From DASWOJ01 sp964250755 (GTDB lineage Bacteria; Pseudomonadota; Alphaproteobacteria; Acetobacterales; Acetobacteraceae): a stretch of 64,000 nucleotides of DNA. A program made the position numbers and the translations under genes. Positions 51,775-61,465 of the stretch are shown here, piece by piece (position 1 is the stretch's first letter; each line of letters starts with the position of its first letter). The stretch lies in contig CAXUHB010000001.1 in assembly GCA_964250755.1 (NCBI GenBank), forward strand, positions 248,001 to 312,000, in the 5' to 3' direction. The notes beneath the pieces were generated by a model. The model was not told where the DNA came from. It saw only the letters and a program-made list of their open reading frames with translations, and searched no databases.

Positions 51775-52293
51775 TCAAGCCGGCACGTCGGCGTCGCCAC
51801 GGCCCAAGGGGCGCTGCATGTAGACAGTGTCCACCCAGCGGCCGAACTTGAGGCCGGAGGCGCGGAGGACGCCGACCTGCTTGAAGCCGAGCGAGGCGTG
51901 GACGCCGATGGAGCCGATGTTCTCGGAGTCGCCGATGACGGCGATCATCTGGCGGAACCCGGCGGCCTCGGCCTCGTGCAGGAGGCGGGCAACCAGGGCC
52001 TTGCCGACGCCTTGGCCGCGGACGTCGTCGCGGACGTAGATGCTGTCCTCGGCGCAGTAGCGGTAGGCGGAACGGTCGCGGAGCTGTGAGAAGTAGGCGT
52101 AGCCGAGGACGCCGGTGGCGTCGGCAGAGACCAGGGCGGGCCAGCCGCGGCTGGTGATGGCGGCGAAGCGCGCCCGCATCTCCTCGACCGAGGGCGGCAC
52201 CTCCTCGAAGGTGCCGCTGCCGTGCAGGACATGGTGGGCGTAGATCGCCTGGATTTCCGGGATGTCCGCGTCGCTTGCCGGCCTGATGTCCAT
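51775..52293 (-). CDS. GNAT acetyltransferase (phosphinothricin acetyltransferase-like)
   Basis: A 172-residue enzyme of the Pat/YncA type: MDIRPASDADIPEIQAIYAH, the acetyl-CoA loop VRGQGVGKAL and the C-terminal IGVHASLGFKQVG. Members acetylate amino-acid-like toxins such as phosphinothricin or methionine sulfone. A decayed copy of its 3' end lies at 49014-49140. It is convergent with the secreted HExxH gene. Confidence 0.88.
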   Translation of the reverse strand: MDIRPASDADIPEIQAIYAHHVLHGSGTFEEVPPSVEEMRARFAAITSRGWPALVSADATGVLGYAYFSQLRDRSAYRYCAEDSIYVRDDVRGQGVGKALVARLLHEAEAAGFRQMIAVIGDSENIGSIGVHASLGFKQVGVLRASGLKFGRWVDTVYMQRPLGRGDADVPA

Positions 52294-52570
52294 GCTGTGC
52301 CCTCCTGCAGGCCGGCATAGACCAGGCGTCCCGGCGTGACTACCTGGCGCGCCCGGCTGGCGCTGCGGCCTGGCGCGGCGCCCTGCCTCGGAGTTGCCGG
52401 GGAGCGGCTGACGCTCAGTTCAGCTTTCGGTGCGGCAGGCCAACGTGCGCCGCCGGGCTGCCATGACGCCCGCTGCCCGATTTTTAGCTGAATCGTTAGC
52501 GATTTGTGGTAACCGGCCTCTGCGCGCTGGCTCGGCCGGCGCGCGGCGCCCGTGGCACAAGGAACCGTCC

Positions 52571-54892
52571 GTGGATCAACAAGGCCCTGTCCCGATGTCG
52601 CCCTCCGGAGCGTCCGGCGCCGCGCCGCGCCCCGGCGGCGGGCCGGGCGACGCCGCGCCGCGCATTGACGTCGGCACCATCGGCGCTGCCCGCGCGGTGA
52701 TGGAGGGCGAGAGCCGGCTGCTGGCGGTGGTGTCCGTCGCGCGGTTCAATGGCGTGGACCTGTCCATCGCCGACTTCCGCGCGACGCCGAACGAACCCGT
52801 GCCGTCCCCGGCGTCGTTGGTGAACTGGGCGCGGGACCAGGGGCTGTCGGCCAAGGCGGAGCGGCTGCGGTGGAAGCAGTTGTTCAAGGTGCAGGGCGCG
52901 GGCAACCCGGCGCCGCCTGTCGTGCTGCTGTTCAAGGATGGCACCGCCGGGCTGATGGTGGCGGCCGACGCCGCGCGCAACGTGGTCTGGGTGCGCGACC
53001 CGCGCATGGAGGGCGACGCGTCGGCGGTTGCGGTGGACGAGCTGCGGCTGTCCCAGGCCTGGGCGGGGGAGGCGCTGCTGATACGCCGCCGCCGGGGCGA
53101 GGCGGAGGGGGAGAAGCCGTTCAGCCTGTCCTGGCTGATGGGGCTGGTGCTGCTGGAGCGGGGGTCGCTGCGGGACATCAGCATCGGCTCGATCACGCTG
53201 AGCGCGCTGACCATCGTGCCGCCGCTGCTGGTGATGACGGTGGTGGACCGGGTTGTGACGCACCACAGCATGTCCACCCTGGTGCTGCTGAGCGTGATCC
53301 TGGGGATCACGACGCTGTATGAGACGCTGCTGGGCTACGCGCGGCGGGAGATCGTGCAGGTCGTGTCCACCCGGGTGGACACCAAGCTGAACCTGCATGT
53401 GTTCAACCGGCTGCTGGGGCTGCCGCTGGACTACTTCGAGAAGACGCCGGCAGGCGAGACGACGTACCGGGTGAGCCAGGTCTGGAAGATACGCGAGTTC
53501 CTGACGGGCAAGCTCATGGGCACCTTCCTGGACATGTTCACCTTGGTGTTCCTGCTGCCGCTGCTGTTCTGGATGGAGCCGACGCTGGCGTGGATCGTGC
53601 TGGTGTGCGCGGTGCTGATCGCGGGGATCATCCTGGTGTTCCTGCCGGGGCTGCGGGTGATCGTCGGCAAGATGACGCAGGCGGAGGCGATCAAGGGCAG
53701 CGCGCTGGTGGAGACGGTGCAGGGGATACGCACCGTGAAGTCGCTGGCGCTTGAACCGCAGCGCAAGGCGGAGTGGGACGGACGGGTGGCGGCGGCGGGC
53801 AAGCTGAAGCTGCAGGCGGGGCGGCTGGCGAACTGGCCGCAGACGATCATCACCCCCATCGAGTCCTTCATCCAGCGCGGGATCATCATGATCGGCGCCT
53901 ACATCGCCATGCAGGACAACACGGGGGTCGCCATCGGCGGGCTGGTGGCGTTCATGATGCTGGGCGGGCGCGTCACGCAGCCCTTGGTGGGGCTGGCGAA
54001 GCTGATCGAGGACTTCGAGGAGGTGCGGGCCAGCATCGCGCAGGTGGCGATGGTGCTGAACAACCCGAGCGAGACCGGGGCGATGCAGGGCGGGCTGCGT
54101 CCGAAGTTCGAGGGCGCGGTGTCGTTCGAGGACCTGACGTTCCGCTACCCCGGCAGCAAGCAGCCGGCGCTGGAGAAGGTGACGTTCAGCGTCCCCGCCG
54201 GGACGATGCTGGGCGTGGTGGGGCGCAGCGGGTCGGGCAAGAGCACCGTCACGCGGCTGCTGCAGGGCATTAACCGGGAGTACAGCGGCTTCCTGAAGAT
54301 TGACGGGGTGGAGCTGCGGGAGATCAACCTGACGCACCTGCGGCGCAGCTTCGGCGTTGTGCTGCAGGACAACTTCCTGTTCCGGGGTACGGTGCGGGAC
54401 AACATCACGGCGGGGCGGCCGGGGCTGACGCTGGAGGACGTGATCCGGGCGGCGCGGCTGGCGGGCGCGGAGGAGTTCATCGAGCGGCTGCCGGCGGGGT
54501 ATGACACGCACATCGAGGAAGGGTCGGCGAACCTGTCCGGCGGGCAGAAGCAGCGGCTGGCAATCGCGCGGGCGGTGATCGCCGATCCCCGGCTGATGAT
54601 CCTGGACGAGGCGACGAGCGCGCTGGACCCGGAGAGCGAGGCGCTGGTGAACGCGAACCTGACGCGGCTGGCGAAGGGGCGGACGATGGTGATCGTGTCG
54701 CACCGGCTGTCGTCCTTGCTGGATTGCGACCTCATCATGGTCATGGACCGGGGGACGGTCGTGGACATCGCGCCGCACCGGGTGCTGGTGGAGCGGTGCG
54801 CGATCTACAAGATGCTGTGGGCGCAGCAGAACCGGCACATGGATAGCGGGATGGGGCGGGCGCCGGGGCCGCGGCTGGCGCAGGGGGACTGA
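52571..54892 (+). CDS. Type I secretion ABC transporter (HlyB-like, peptidase domain inactive)
   Basis: A 773-residue half-transporter. Residues about 40-165 are a C39 peptidase-like domain without the catalytic Cys (ARFNGVDLSIADF) or His, as in HlyB, where it only holds the substrate. Residues about 180-480 hold six membrane helices. The C-terminal ATPase has Walker A GRSGSGKST, signature LSGGQKQR and Walker B LMILDEATSALD. GTG at 52571 is chosen because AAGGA lies seven bases upstream; the longer frame from 52430 has no ribosome site. Its HlyD partner follows after an inverted repeat. Confidence 0.9.
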   Translation: MDQQGPVPMSPSGASGAAPRPGGGPGDAAPRIDVGTIGAARAVMEGESRLLAVVSVARFNGVDLSIADFRATPNEPVPSPASLVNWARDQGLSAKAERLRWKQLFKVQGAGNPAPPVVLLFKDGTAGLMVAADAARNVVWVRDPRMEGDASAVAVDELRLSQAWAGEALLIRRRRGEAEGEKPFSLSWLMGLVLLERGSLRDISIGSITLSALTIVPPLLVMTVVDRVVTHHSMSTLVLLSVILGITTLYETLLGYARREIVQVVSTRVDTKLNLHVFNRLLGLPLDYFEKTPAGETTYRVSQVWKIREFLTGKLMGTFLDMFTLVFLLPLLFWMEPTLAWIVLVCAVLIAGIILVFLPGLRVIVGKMTQAEAIKGSALVETVQGIRTVKSLALEPQRKAEWDGRVAAAGKLKLQAGRLANWPQTIITPIESFIQRGIIMIGAYIAMQDNTGVAIGGLVAFMMLGGRVTQPLVGLAKLIEDFEEVRASIAQVAMVLNNPSETGAMQGGLRPKFEGAVSFEDLTFRYPGSKQPALEKVTFSVPAGTMLGVVGRSGSGKSTVTRLLQGINREYSGFLKIDGVELREINLTHLRRSFGVVLQDNFLFRGTVRDNITAGRPGLTLEDVIRAARLAGAEEFIERLPAGYDTHIEEGSANLSGGQKQRLAIARAVIADPRLMILDEATSALDPESEALVNANLTRLAKGRTMVIVSHRLSSLLDCDLIMVMDRGTVVDIAPHRVLVERCAIYKMLWAQQNRHMDSGMGRAPGPRLAQGD

Positions 54893-54907
54893 GGCGGGGT
54901 GCCTGAT

Positions 54908-55045
54908 CCCTCTCCCTCCGGGAGAGGGGTGGGGTGAGGGAGGCCGCGCAGAGCCAGCTTCGTCGCGGCAGGGCGGCTGCGCTTTTATGGGCTGGCCTTG
55001 TGAATGCGGCCTCCCTCACCCCGACCCTCTCCCGGAGGGAGAGGG
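54908..55045. repeat. Long inverted repeat of two REP-like copies between ABC and HlyD genes
   Basis: The arms 54908-54947 and 55006-55045 match as reverse complements at 38 of 40 positions, with 58 bases between. Each arm is itself a REP-like element (CTCTCCC/GGGAGAG). RNA across it would fold into a very long hairpin between two genes of one operon. Confidence 0.93.
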
Positions 55046-55120
55046 GGAAGGCAGATGGCATCCTCCCTGCCGGGCACTACATGGACGCCGCTTGATGCGG
55101 CTTGTTGATGGAGATGGGTT

Positions 55121-56509
55121 ATGGCTGGGCTGACCATACGGAAGGCGTCGGCGGTGGATGCGGTGGCGTTGCCGTCGTTGCTGGAGTTCCATTCGCCGTC
55201 ACTGGCGCTGACGCACACGCCGACGATCGGCGCGGCGCGGGGTACGACCTGGGTGGTCGTGACGCTGGTGGCGGCCTGCACGGCGGCAGCGGCGTTGATC
55301 CCGATAGACAAGGTGGTGACCAGCACGGGCAAGATCGTCGCGCAGTCCGCCAGCAGCGTCGTGCAGCCGCTGGAGACTGCCATCGTGCGGCAGGTGAACG
55401 TGCGGGAGGGGCAGACGGTACGGAAAGGGGACGTTCTGGCGCGGCTGGACCCGACGTTCGCAACCTCGGACGCCGCGGCGCTGCAGTCCACGGTGTCCAG
55501 CTTGGAGGCCGAGGTGGCGCGGTTGCAGGCGGAGGCCAGCGGCAAGGCATACAGCCCGGCGGACAGCAGCCCCATCGCGCTGCTGCAAGGCGCTATCTTC
55601 ATGCAGCGGCAATCCGAGCGCGGCTTCAAGAACGAGAACTACGCGCAGAAGATCAGCAGCCTGCAGGCGCAGGTGCAACGGGCCATGTCGGACCAGGCGG
55701 CCTATGCCGAGCGGCTGAAGGTGGCCGAGGACGTGGAGCGCAAGCGGATCGAGTTGGAGCGGCTGCAGGTCGGCAGCCAGCTCAACCGGCTGCAATCCAC
55801 CGATGCGCGGCTGGAGGTGAAGCGCGGGCTGGACAACGCGGTGGGGCAGGCGGCGCAGGCCGGGCGTGATCTGCAAGCGATGATGGCGGAGCGGGACGGC
55901 TACAACCAGCAATGGCGCAGCCAGGTTAGCCAGGACCTGACTGAGGCCAGCCGCAAGCTGTCGGACGCGCGGGGCAACCTGGAGAAGGCGGTGCTGCGGC
56001 GGCAGGTGGTCAACATGGTCGCGGACCAGGACGCCATCGTGCAGAGCGTGGCGAAGGTGTCGCCCGGGTCGGTGATGCAATCGGGCGAGCAGCTGATGAC
56101 GCTGGTGCCGCTGAACGCGCAGCTTGTCGCGGAGGTGAACATCGCCGGCATGGATGCGGGGTTCGTCCACTCCGACAACCCGGCGACGGTCAAGCTGGAT
56201 ACGTTCCCCAGCACGCAGTACGGCACGGTGCAGGGCAAGGTGGAGTATGTCAGCCCCGACAGCTTCACGTCCAACCCCGACCAGCCCACGCGCGGGACGA
56301 CGCCCAGCGTGCAGGCGCAGCAGCAGGCGGCGTTCTACCGCAGCCGGGTGTCCCTGGACGAATACAAGCTGCACGACACGCCGGCGGGGTTCCGGATGCA
56401 GCCGGGGATGCCGGTGACGGTGGACATCAAGGTGGGAGAGCGGACGCTGGTGAGCTACCTGCTGAGCCGCGTGCTGCCGGTGGCGATGGACGGGATGCGG
56501 GAGCCTTGA
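55121..56509 (+). CDS. HlyD-family membrane fusion protein of type I secretion
   Basis: A 462-residue protein: one membrane helix (residues about 42-62), a biotinyl-lipoyl-like half (VVQPLETAIVRQVNVREGQ, VRKGDVLARLDPTF), a long coiled coil (about 120-320), the second lipoyl half (SVAKVSPGSVMQSGEQLMTL) and the HlyD-type C-terminus with the RxxPGMPVxVDIKVGERT pattern. It bridges the ABC transporter and a TolC-type outer-membrane channel, which is not in the window. Confidence 0.92.
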   Translation: MAGLTIRKASAVDAVALPSLLEFHSPSLALTHTPTIGAARGTTWVVVTLVAACTAAAALIPIDKVVTSTGKIVAQSASSVVQPLETAIVRQVNVREGQTVRKGDVLARLDPTFATSDAAALQSTVSSLEAEVARLQAEASGKAYSPADSSPIALLQGAIFMQRQSERGFKNENYAQKISSLQAQVQRAMSDQAAYAERLKVAEDVERKRIELERLQVGSQLNRLQSTDARLEVKRGLDNAVGQAAQAGRDLQAMMAERDGYNQQWRSQVSQDLTEASRKLSDARGNLEKAVLRRQVVNMVADQDAIVQSVAKVSPGSVMQSGEQLMTLVPLNAQLVAEVNIAGMDAGFVHSDNPATVKLDTFPSTQYGTVQGKVEYVSPDSFTSNPDQPTRGTTPSVQAQQQAAFYRSRVSLDEYKLHDTPAGFRMQPGMPVTVDIKVGERTLVSYLLSRVLPVAMDGMREP

Positions 56510-56540
56510 TGGCGGGCTGGCGCAGGGCCGGGGTCGGCTG

Positions 56541-58307
56541 ATGGCCGGGCTGTTCGGGAAGGTCCAGGCGGCGGTCAGCCCGGCGGCGCGGCTGCGGCAG
56601 GCAATTGCGCAGGCCGATGCCGGGCAGTTGGCCGAAGCGTTCCCGGTGCTGGCCAAGGCGGCGCAGGCTGGCGAGGCCGAGGCGCAGTTCCGGGTGGGGC
56701 GCGCGTATCTGGAGGGCGCCGGCGTGCCGCCGAGCCGGGCGATGGCGGCGCAGTGGTTGGAGCGTGCGGCGGAGGCTGGCAAGGCCGAGGCGCAGACCCT
56801 GCTGGCGACGGTCTATGTGACTGGTGCCGGCGCGGCGGAGGGTGGGCCGGCCAGCTTGTTCGCCGGGGCGGAGATGGGGGAGCCGGACTACGCCAAGGCG
56901 GCGCACTGGGCGCGGCGGGCGGCGGATGGCGGGTCGGGCGAGGCGCTGGCGCTGCTGGGCTACATCGCCACGTCCGGGCCGGAGGAGATGCGCGATCTGG
57001 CGACGGCGGATGCGGTCTATGCGCGGTCGGCAGAGCTTGGGTGCCCGCAGGGGTCGCTGGGACATGGCATGGCGATCCTGCGGACAGCGACGGACGACGC
57101 GACGCGGGCCACGGCCGCCGCGCACATCGCCAAGGCAGCGGCGGCGAACCTGCCTTTGGGGCTGTACTTGCTTGGTGTGATGACGGAGAGCGGCACTGGC
57201 GTCGTTTCCGACCCTGCTGCCGCTGCCGAGTTGTATCGCCGCTCGGCAGAGCGGGGGGCACGGTCCGGGATGGCCCGATGGGGGCTGGCGCTGATGGAGG
57301 GGCGTGGCGTGCCGCGCGACCCCGTGACGGGAGAGTCCTGGTTGCGCCGGGCGGCGCTGGCCGGGGACCCGGAGGCGGCGGCGCTGGTGGGCGACCTGTA
57401 TGCCAAGGGGGGCGAGCTGCCGCCGAACTATGCCGAGGCCGCGGCGTGGTTCACGCGGGCGGCGCAGGCCGGGCACGGCGCGGCGGCGCGGGCGCTGGGG
57501 ATGCTGCACCTGACAGGTGCCGGGGTGGCGCGCGATCCCGACGAGGCCGCGCGGTGGTTCCGGCTGTCCGGGGAGCGCGGGGTGCAGTCCTCGCAGGCGG
57601 ACCTGGCCAACCTGGTGCTGCGCGGGGCGGGGCAGCCGGAGGACCGGGTGCGGACGCGGGAGTGGTTCGAGGCTGCGGCGGGGGCGGGAGACCTGGTGGC
57701 GGCGTTCAACTTCGGGGTGTGCCTGGCGGAGGGCGTGGGGGTGGAGCGGGATGACCGCCGGGCCGCGCAGTGGCTGCGCAAGGCGGCAGAGGGCGTCGTC
57801 AACGCGCAGTACTGGTATGGGCGGATGCTGGCGGAGGGGCGGGGGGTGGACGCCGACCCTGCAGAGGGGCGCGACTGGATACGGCGGGCAGCGGAAGCCG
57901 GGATGCCGGATGCGCAGACGGCCTATGCGGAGATGCTGGTGAACGGGCGCGGCGGGCCGCGGGACGCCGGGCTGGCGCAGCAAATGTTCCAGGCGGCGGC
58001 GGAGAAGGGCAACACCGGGGCGGAGTTCGCGATGGGCGCGCTGCTGGGGGGCGGGCACGACGTGCCGGAGGACCGTCCGGCGGCGCAGGGCTGGTTCCGC
58101 AAGGCCGCGGAGAAGGGCCACCCCTATGCCCTGCTGATGCTGGGCCGTTACCTGTCGCGGGGGCTGGCCGGGGAAACGAACCTTCCGATGGCCCGGCGCT
58201 GCCTGGAGCGGGCGCGGGACGCCGGCGTAGCGGATGCCGCCGCCGATCTGGCGCGGCTGCCGCCGGTCGAGGTTGCCGCACGGGAGCCGCACGCCGCTGC
58301 CCGGTAG
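56541..58307 (+). CDS. Sel1-repeat protein
   Basis: A 588-residue protein made of about 14 Sel1-type helical repeats, for example AAEAGKAEAQTLLATVYVTG and AAEGVVNAQYWYGRMLAEGR, with the consensus A..G...A...LG..Y..G.GV..D...A..W..KAA. No catalytic domain and no clear signal peptide. Sel1 proteins act as adaptors. It starts 31 bases after the HlyD gene and likely belongs to the same operon, perhaps for a regulatory or assembly role. Confidence 0.88.
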   Translation: MAGLFGKVQAAVSPAARLRQAIAQADAGQLAEAFPVLAKAAQAGEAEAQFRVGRAYLEGAGVPPSRAMAAQWLERAAEAGKAEAQTLLATVYVTGAGAAEGGPASLFAGAEMGEPDYAKAAHWARRAADGGSGEALALLGYIATSGPEEMRDLATADAVYARSAELGCPQGSLGHGMAILRTATDDATRATAAAHIAKAAAANLPLGLYLLGVMTESGTGVVSDPAAAAELYRRSAERGARSGMARWGLALMEGRGVPRDPVTGESWLRRAALAGDPEAAALVGDLYAKGGELPPNYAEAAAWFTRAAQAGHGAAARALGMLHLTGAGVARDPDEAARWFRLSGERGVQSSQADLANLVLRGAGQPEDRVRTREWFEAAAGAGDLVAAFNFGVCLAEGVGVERDDRRAAQWLRKAAEGVVNAQYWYGRMLAEGRGVDADPAEGRDWIRRAAEAGMPDAQTAYAEMLVNGRGGPRDAGLAQQMFQAAAEKGNTGAEFAMGALLGGGHDVPEDRPAAQGWFRKAAEKGHPYALLMLGRYLSRGLAGETNLPMARRCLERARDAGVADAAADLARLPPVEVAAREPHAAAR

Positions 58308-58335
58308 GCCGCCCGGCGCCGCGCCGTCGGCTGCG

Positions 58336-61300
58336 GTGCTGGGCGACGCCCATGCCCGGGCGGAAGCCCGGCGCACACGCACCCGGGCGGAGATGTGGCA
58401 GGGGCTGGTCGAAGACTCGTGGCAACGCAGCGTGGCGGCTGCGGCGGAGGGGCGGCCAGCCGACGCGCTGCGGTGGCTGGAGCGGGCGCACCGTATGCTG
58501 CCGGAGGATGGCATGATCGCCGCCGCCCTGGCGGGGGCGCTGCTGCAGGCGGGGGAGGCGGCGCGGGCTGGGGCGCTGTTCGAGCCTCTGGCGCGGGGCA
58601 AGGGGATGCCTGAGGCATGGGCGGGCTTGGCGGCCAGCCGGCGCATGGGGGGCGACCTTGCAGGCGCCGTGGACGCCATTGCTGCGGTGCTGCGGTGCAG
58701 CGTTCCCACCCCCGCGCTGCGTGCCCTGGCGGACGCCGTGGTGCGGGAGGGCGGGCTGCCGGGCTGGTGCGGGCTGGACGGGGATGGGTGGGTCCATGCG
58801 GGGCCGGGGCGGCCCGGGACGGTGCTGCTGGACGGGCGGGCCGTCCGTCCGGCCTGGGCTGGGGGGCGCGGGCGGTTGCCGGCGGGGTGGCGGGACGCGC
58901 GGGTGCTGGAAGTGCCGGCGTGGGTCGGCAGCCCCATCCCGGTGGGCGTGGTCGTTGGGATCGAGGGGTTCGTCGAGGCCTGGGACGGCGGCTTGCAGGG
59001 ATGGGCGTGGCATCCCGCTGATCCCGCACGAGTGCCGGTGCTGACGGTGGAGAGGGGCGGCGGAGCATTCACCGTTGCTGCTGATGTTCCTGCGGACGGC
59101 GTGCGGCTGGACCGGTCGATGGCTCGGCCTTGGGCGTTCAAGGTGCTGCCAGGTGAGGCGTTGCCGCCGGCCTTGGCCGGGGGCGGAGCGGGGCGGGCAC
59201 CATTGGGTGCGGCGGACGGCTTGGGCCAGGCTGGCGGGTCGGTCGATGCGGCCGCCGGGCCGTGCCAGGCCGCGGCGGGGCTCGTGTCGGTCCGCGGCTG
59301 GGACGGGCGGCATCTGTGGGGCAGCCCGCTCGATCCGCTGCTTGAGGCGCGGGGGGCTGCGGACCTGGCGCGGGCGGTCCGGGAGGGTGGGGCCGGGATG
59401 CCGGCTTGGGCCGATGCGCCACCGTTGTCAGCCCCAGCTATCATGCGCACGCCGCCGCCGGTGGACGTGGTGGTGCCGGCATATCGCGGACGGGATCATA
59501 CCTTGGCCTGCTTGGACTCGGTGCTCGCCAGCATTCCGCGTGGGACGCGGGTGGTGGTGGTGGACGATGCCTCGCCGGACGCGGACCTGGTTGCGGCGCT
59601 GCAGGGGCTGGCTCGGCGGCGGCGCATCCTGCTGATTCCGCTTGCGGAGAACCGGGGGTTTCCCGGGGCGGCCAATGTGGGGCTGCGCGCCTGCGCCGGG
59701 CGCGACGTGGTGCTGCTGAACAGCGACACGCTGGCGCCGCCGGGGTGGCTGGAGCGGCTGCGGGCGGCGGCGTACAGCGCGGCGGGCGTCGGCACGGCGA
59801 CGCCGCTGTCCAACGACGCGACGATCCTGAGCTACCCCGACCGGGACGGCGGCAATCCCGTGCCGGACCTGGCGGGGGTCGCGGCGCTGGACCGGCTGGC
59901 GCAGGCGGCGAACGGGGCGGCGACGGTGGACCTGCCGACCGGGGTGGGCTTCTGCTGGTACTTGCGGCGGGACTGCCTGGACGCGGTGGGGCTGCTGCGG
60001 GAGGACGCCTTTGCGCAGGGCTACGGGGAGGAGAACGATTTCTGTCTGCGCGCCCGGCACCTGGGCTGGCGCAGCGTGGGCGTGCCGGGGGTGTTCGTCG
60101 GCCATGTCGGCGGCGCGTCGTTCGGCGCGGCGCGGGCGCACCTGCAGGCGCGCAACATCGCCGTCCTGAATCGGCTGCATCCCGGCTACGACGCTCTGGT
60201 GCAGGCGCACGTCGCCGCGGACCCGCTGCGCGCCGCCCGGCGCGGGATGGACGAGCTGCGCTGGGCCGCCGGGCGGCGGGCGGAGGCGGCGCTTGCGGTC
60301 ACCCATGCCGGCGGGGGCGGGGTCGAGCAGGTGGTGCAGGAGCGTGCCGCGGCCTGGGCGGCCACGGGCCGGCGCGCAATCCTGCTGCGGCCAGCGCCGG
60401 GCGGGTGCCGGGTGGAGGAGCCTGGAGCGTCCCATCCCAACCTGGCTTACGACCTGCCGGGCGAGCTGCCGCTGCTGGCGCGTCTGCTGCGGCCGGACCA
60501 GGTGGGCCGGGTGGAGCTGCACCACCAGTTGGGGCACCATCCCGCCGTGGCTGGGCTGGCGCGGCTGCTGCGGGCGCCGCAGCATGTTGTCGTTCACGAC
60601 TATGCCGGCTTCTGCCCGCGCATCGCGCTGGTCAGCACGAACCGCCGGTATTGCGGGGAGCCGGATGTGCGGGGGTGCGAGGAGTGCATCGCGGACCTTG
60701 GGACCAACCTGGAGGAGGACTTGCCGGTGGCGGCCCTGGTGGCGCGCACCGGGGCCGTACTGGCGCAGGCGGCGTCCGTCATTGCGCCGTCCTCGGACGC
60801 AGCGGCGCGGATGCGGCGGCACTTCCCGGACATACGGCCCGTGGTGGCGCCTTGGGAGGACGACCGGGCGCTGCCGCCGTTGGCGCCGGCACCGGGCGGG
60901 CCGGTGCGGCGGGTGTGCGTCGTGGGTGCCGTGGGGTTGGAGAAGGGGTTCGAGGTGCTGCTGGACTGCGTGCGGGACGCGCGGCGCCGGGCGCTGCCGC
61001 TGCACTTCACGGTGGTCGGGTACACCGGGGACGACGCGCGGCTGCTGGGGGCGGGGCCGGTGTTCGTGACGGGGGAATACCGGGATGACGAGGCGGTTGC
61101 GCTGATCCGGGCGCAGGGGGCGGACCTGGCGTTCCTGCCGTCGGTGTGGCCGGAGACGTGGTGCTTCGCGCTGAGCCGGGCGTGGCAGGCAGGGCTGGCG
61201 GCGGCGGCGTTCGACCTGGGGGCGCAGGCGGAGCGGATCCGGGCGACCGGGCGCGGATGGCTGCTGCCGCTGGGGCTGCCGACCGGGGCGGTCAACGATG

Positions 61301-61338
61301 CGCTGCTGCGGGCGGCGCTGCCGGGAGCGCCGGGATAG
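58336..61338 (+). CDS. Two-domain glycosyltransferase (GT2 plus GT4-like) with N-terminal TPR-like region
   Basis: About 1000 residues. The first 140 are helical TPR-like (RSVAAAAEGRPADALRWLER, MLPEDGMIAAALAGALLQAG). Residues about 370-640 are a GT2 transferase (VDVVVPAYRG, VVVVDDASPDADL, VLLNSDTLAPPGW, EENDFCLRARHLG). Residues about 650-1000 resemble a GT-B/GT4 transferase (VVHDYAGFCPR, CVVGAVGLEKGFEVLL, FLPSVWPETWCFALSRAWQA). The start is uncertain: GTG at 58336 lies after the previous stop; ATG at 58234 would overlap the Sel1 gene. It likely glycosylates exported proteins or builds a polymer. Confidence 0.85.
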   Translation: MLGDAHARAEARRTRTRAEMWQGLVEDSWQRSVAAAAEGRPADALRWLERAHRMLPEDGMIAAALAGALLQAGEAARAGALFEPLARGKGMPEAWAGLAASRRMGGDLAGAVDAIAAVLRCSVPTPALRALADAVVREGGLPGWCGLDGDGWVHAGPGRPGTVLLDGRAVRPAWAGGRGRLPAGWRDARVLEVPAWVGSPIPVGVVVGIEGFVEAWDGGLQGWAWHPADPARVPVLTVERGGGAFTVAADVPADGVRLDRSMARPWAFKVLPGEALPPALAGGGAGRAPLGAADGLGQAGGSVDAAAGPCQAAAGLVSVRGWDGRHLWGSPLDPLLEARGAADLARAVREGGAGMPAWADAPPLSAPAIMRTPPPVDVVVPAYRGRDHTLACLDSVLASIPRGTRVVVVDDASPDADLVAALQGLARRRRILLIPLAENRGFPGAANVGLRACAGRDVVLLNSDTLAPPGWLERLRAAAYSAAGVGTATPLSNDATILSYPDRDGGNPVPDLAGVAALDRLAQAANGAATVDLPTGVGFCWYLRRDCLDAVGLLREDAFAQGYGEENDFCLRARHLGWRSVGVPGVFVGHVGGASFGAARAHLQARNIAVLNRLHPGYDALVQAHVAADPLRAARRGMDELRWAAGRRAEAALAVTHAGGGGVEQVVQERAAAWAATGRRAILLRPAPGGCRVEEPGASHPNLAYDLPGELPLLARLLRPDQVGRVELHHQLGHHPAVAGLARLLRAPQHVVVHDYAGFCPRIALVSTNRRYCGEPDVRGCEECIADLGTNLEEDLPVAALVARTGAVLAQAASVIAPSSDAAARMRRHFPDIRPVVAPWEDDRALPPLAPAPGGPVRRVCVVGAVGLEKGFEVLLDCVRDARRRALPLHFTVVGYTGDDARLLGAGPVFVTGEYRDDEAVALIRAQGADLAFLPSVWPETWCFALSRAWQAGLAAAAFDLGAQAERIRATGRGWLLPLGLPTGAVNDALLRAALPGAPG

Positions 61339-61465
61339 GCGGCCCGGCTTGCACGCCCACGCGCGCCGTCGCTATGGTCCCGCCGCCTTGGCGACCTGCC
61401 CTGGCCACCTGTCTTGACCCTCCGCACTGGCCGCCTCCACTGCCGCCCCGCAACACGAGAGACCC

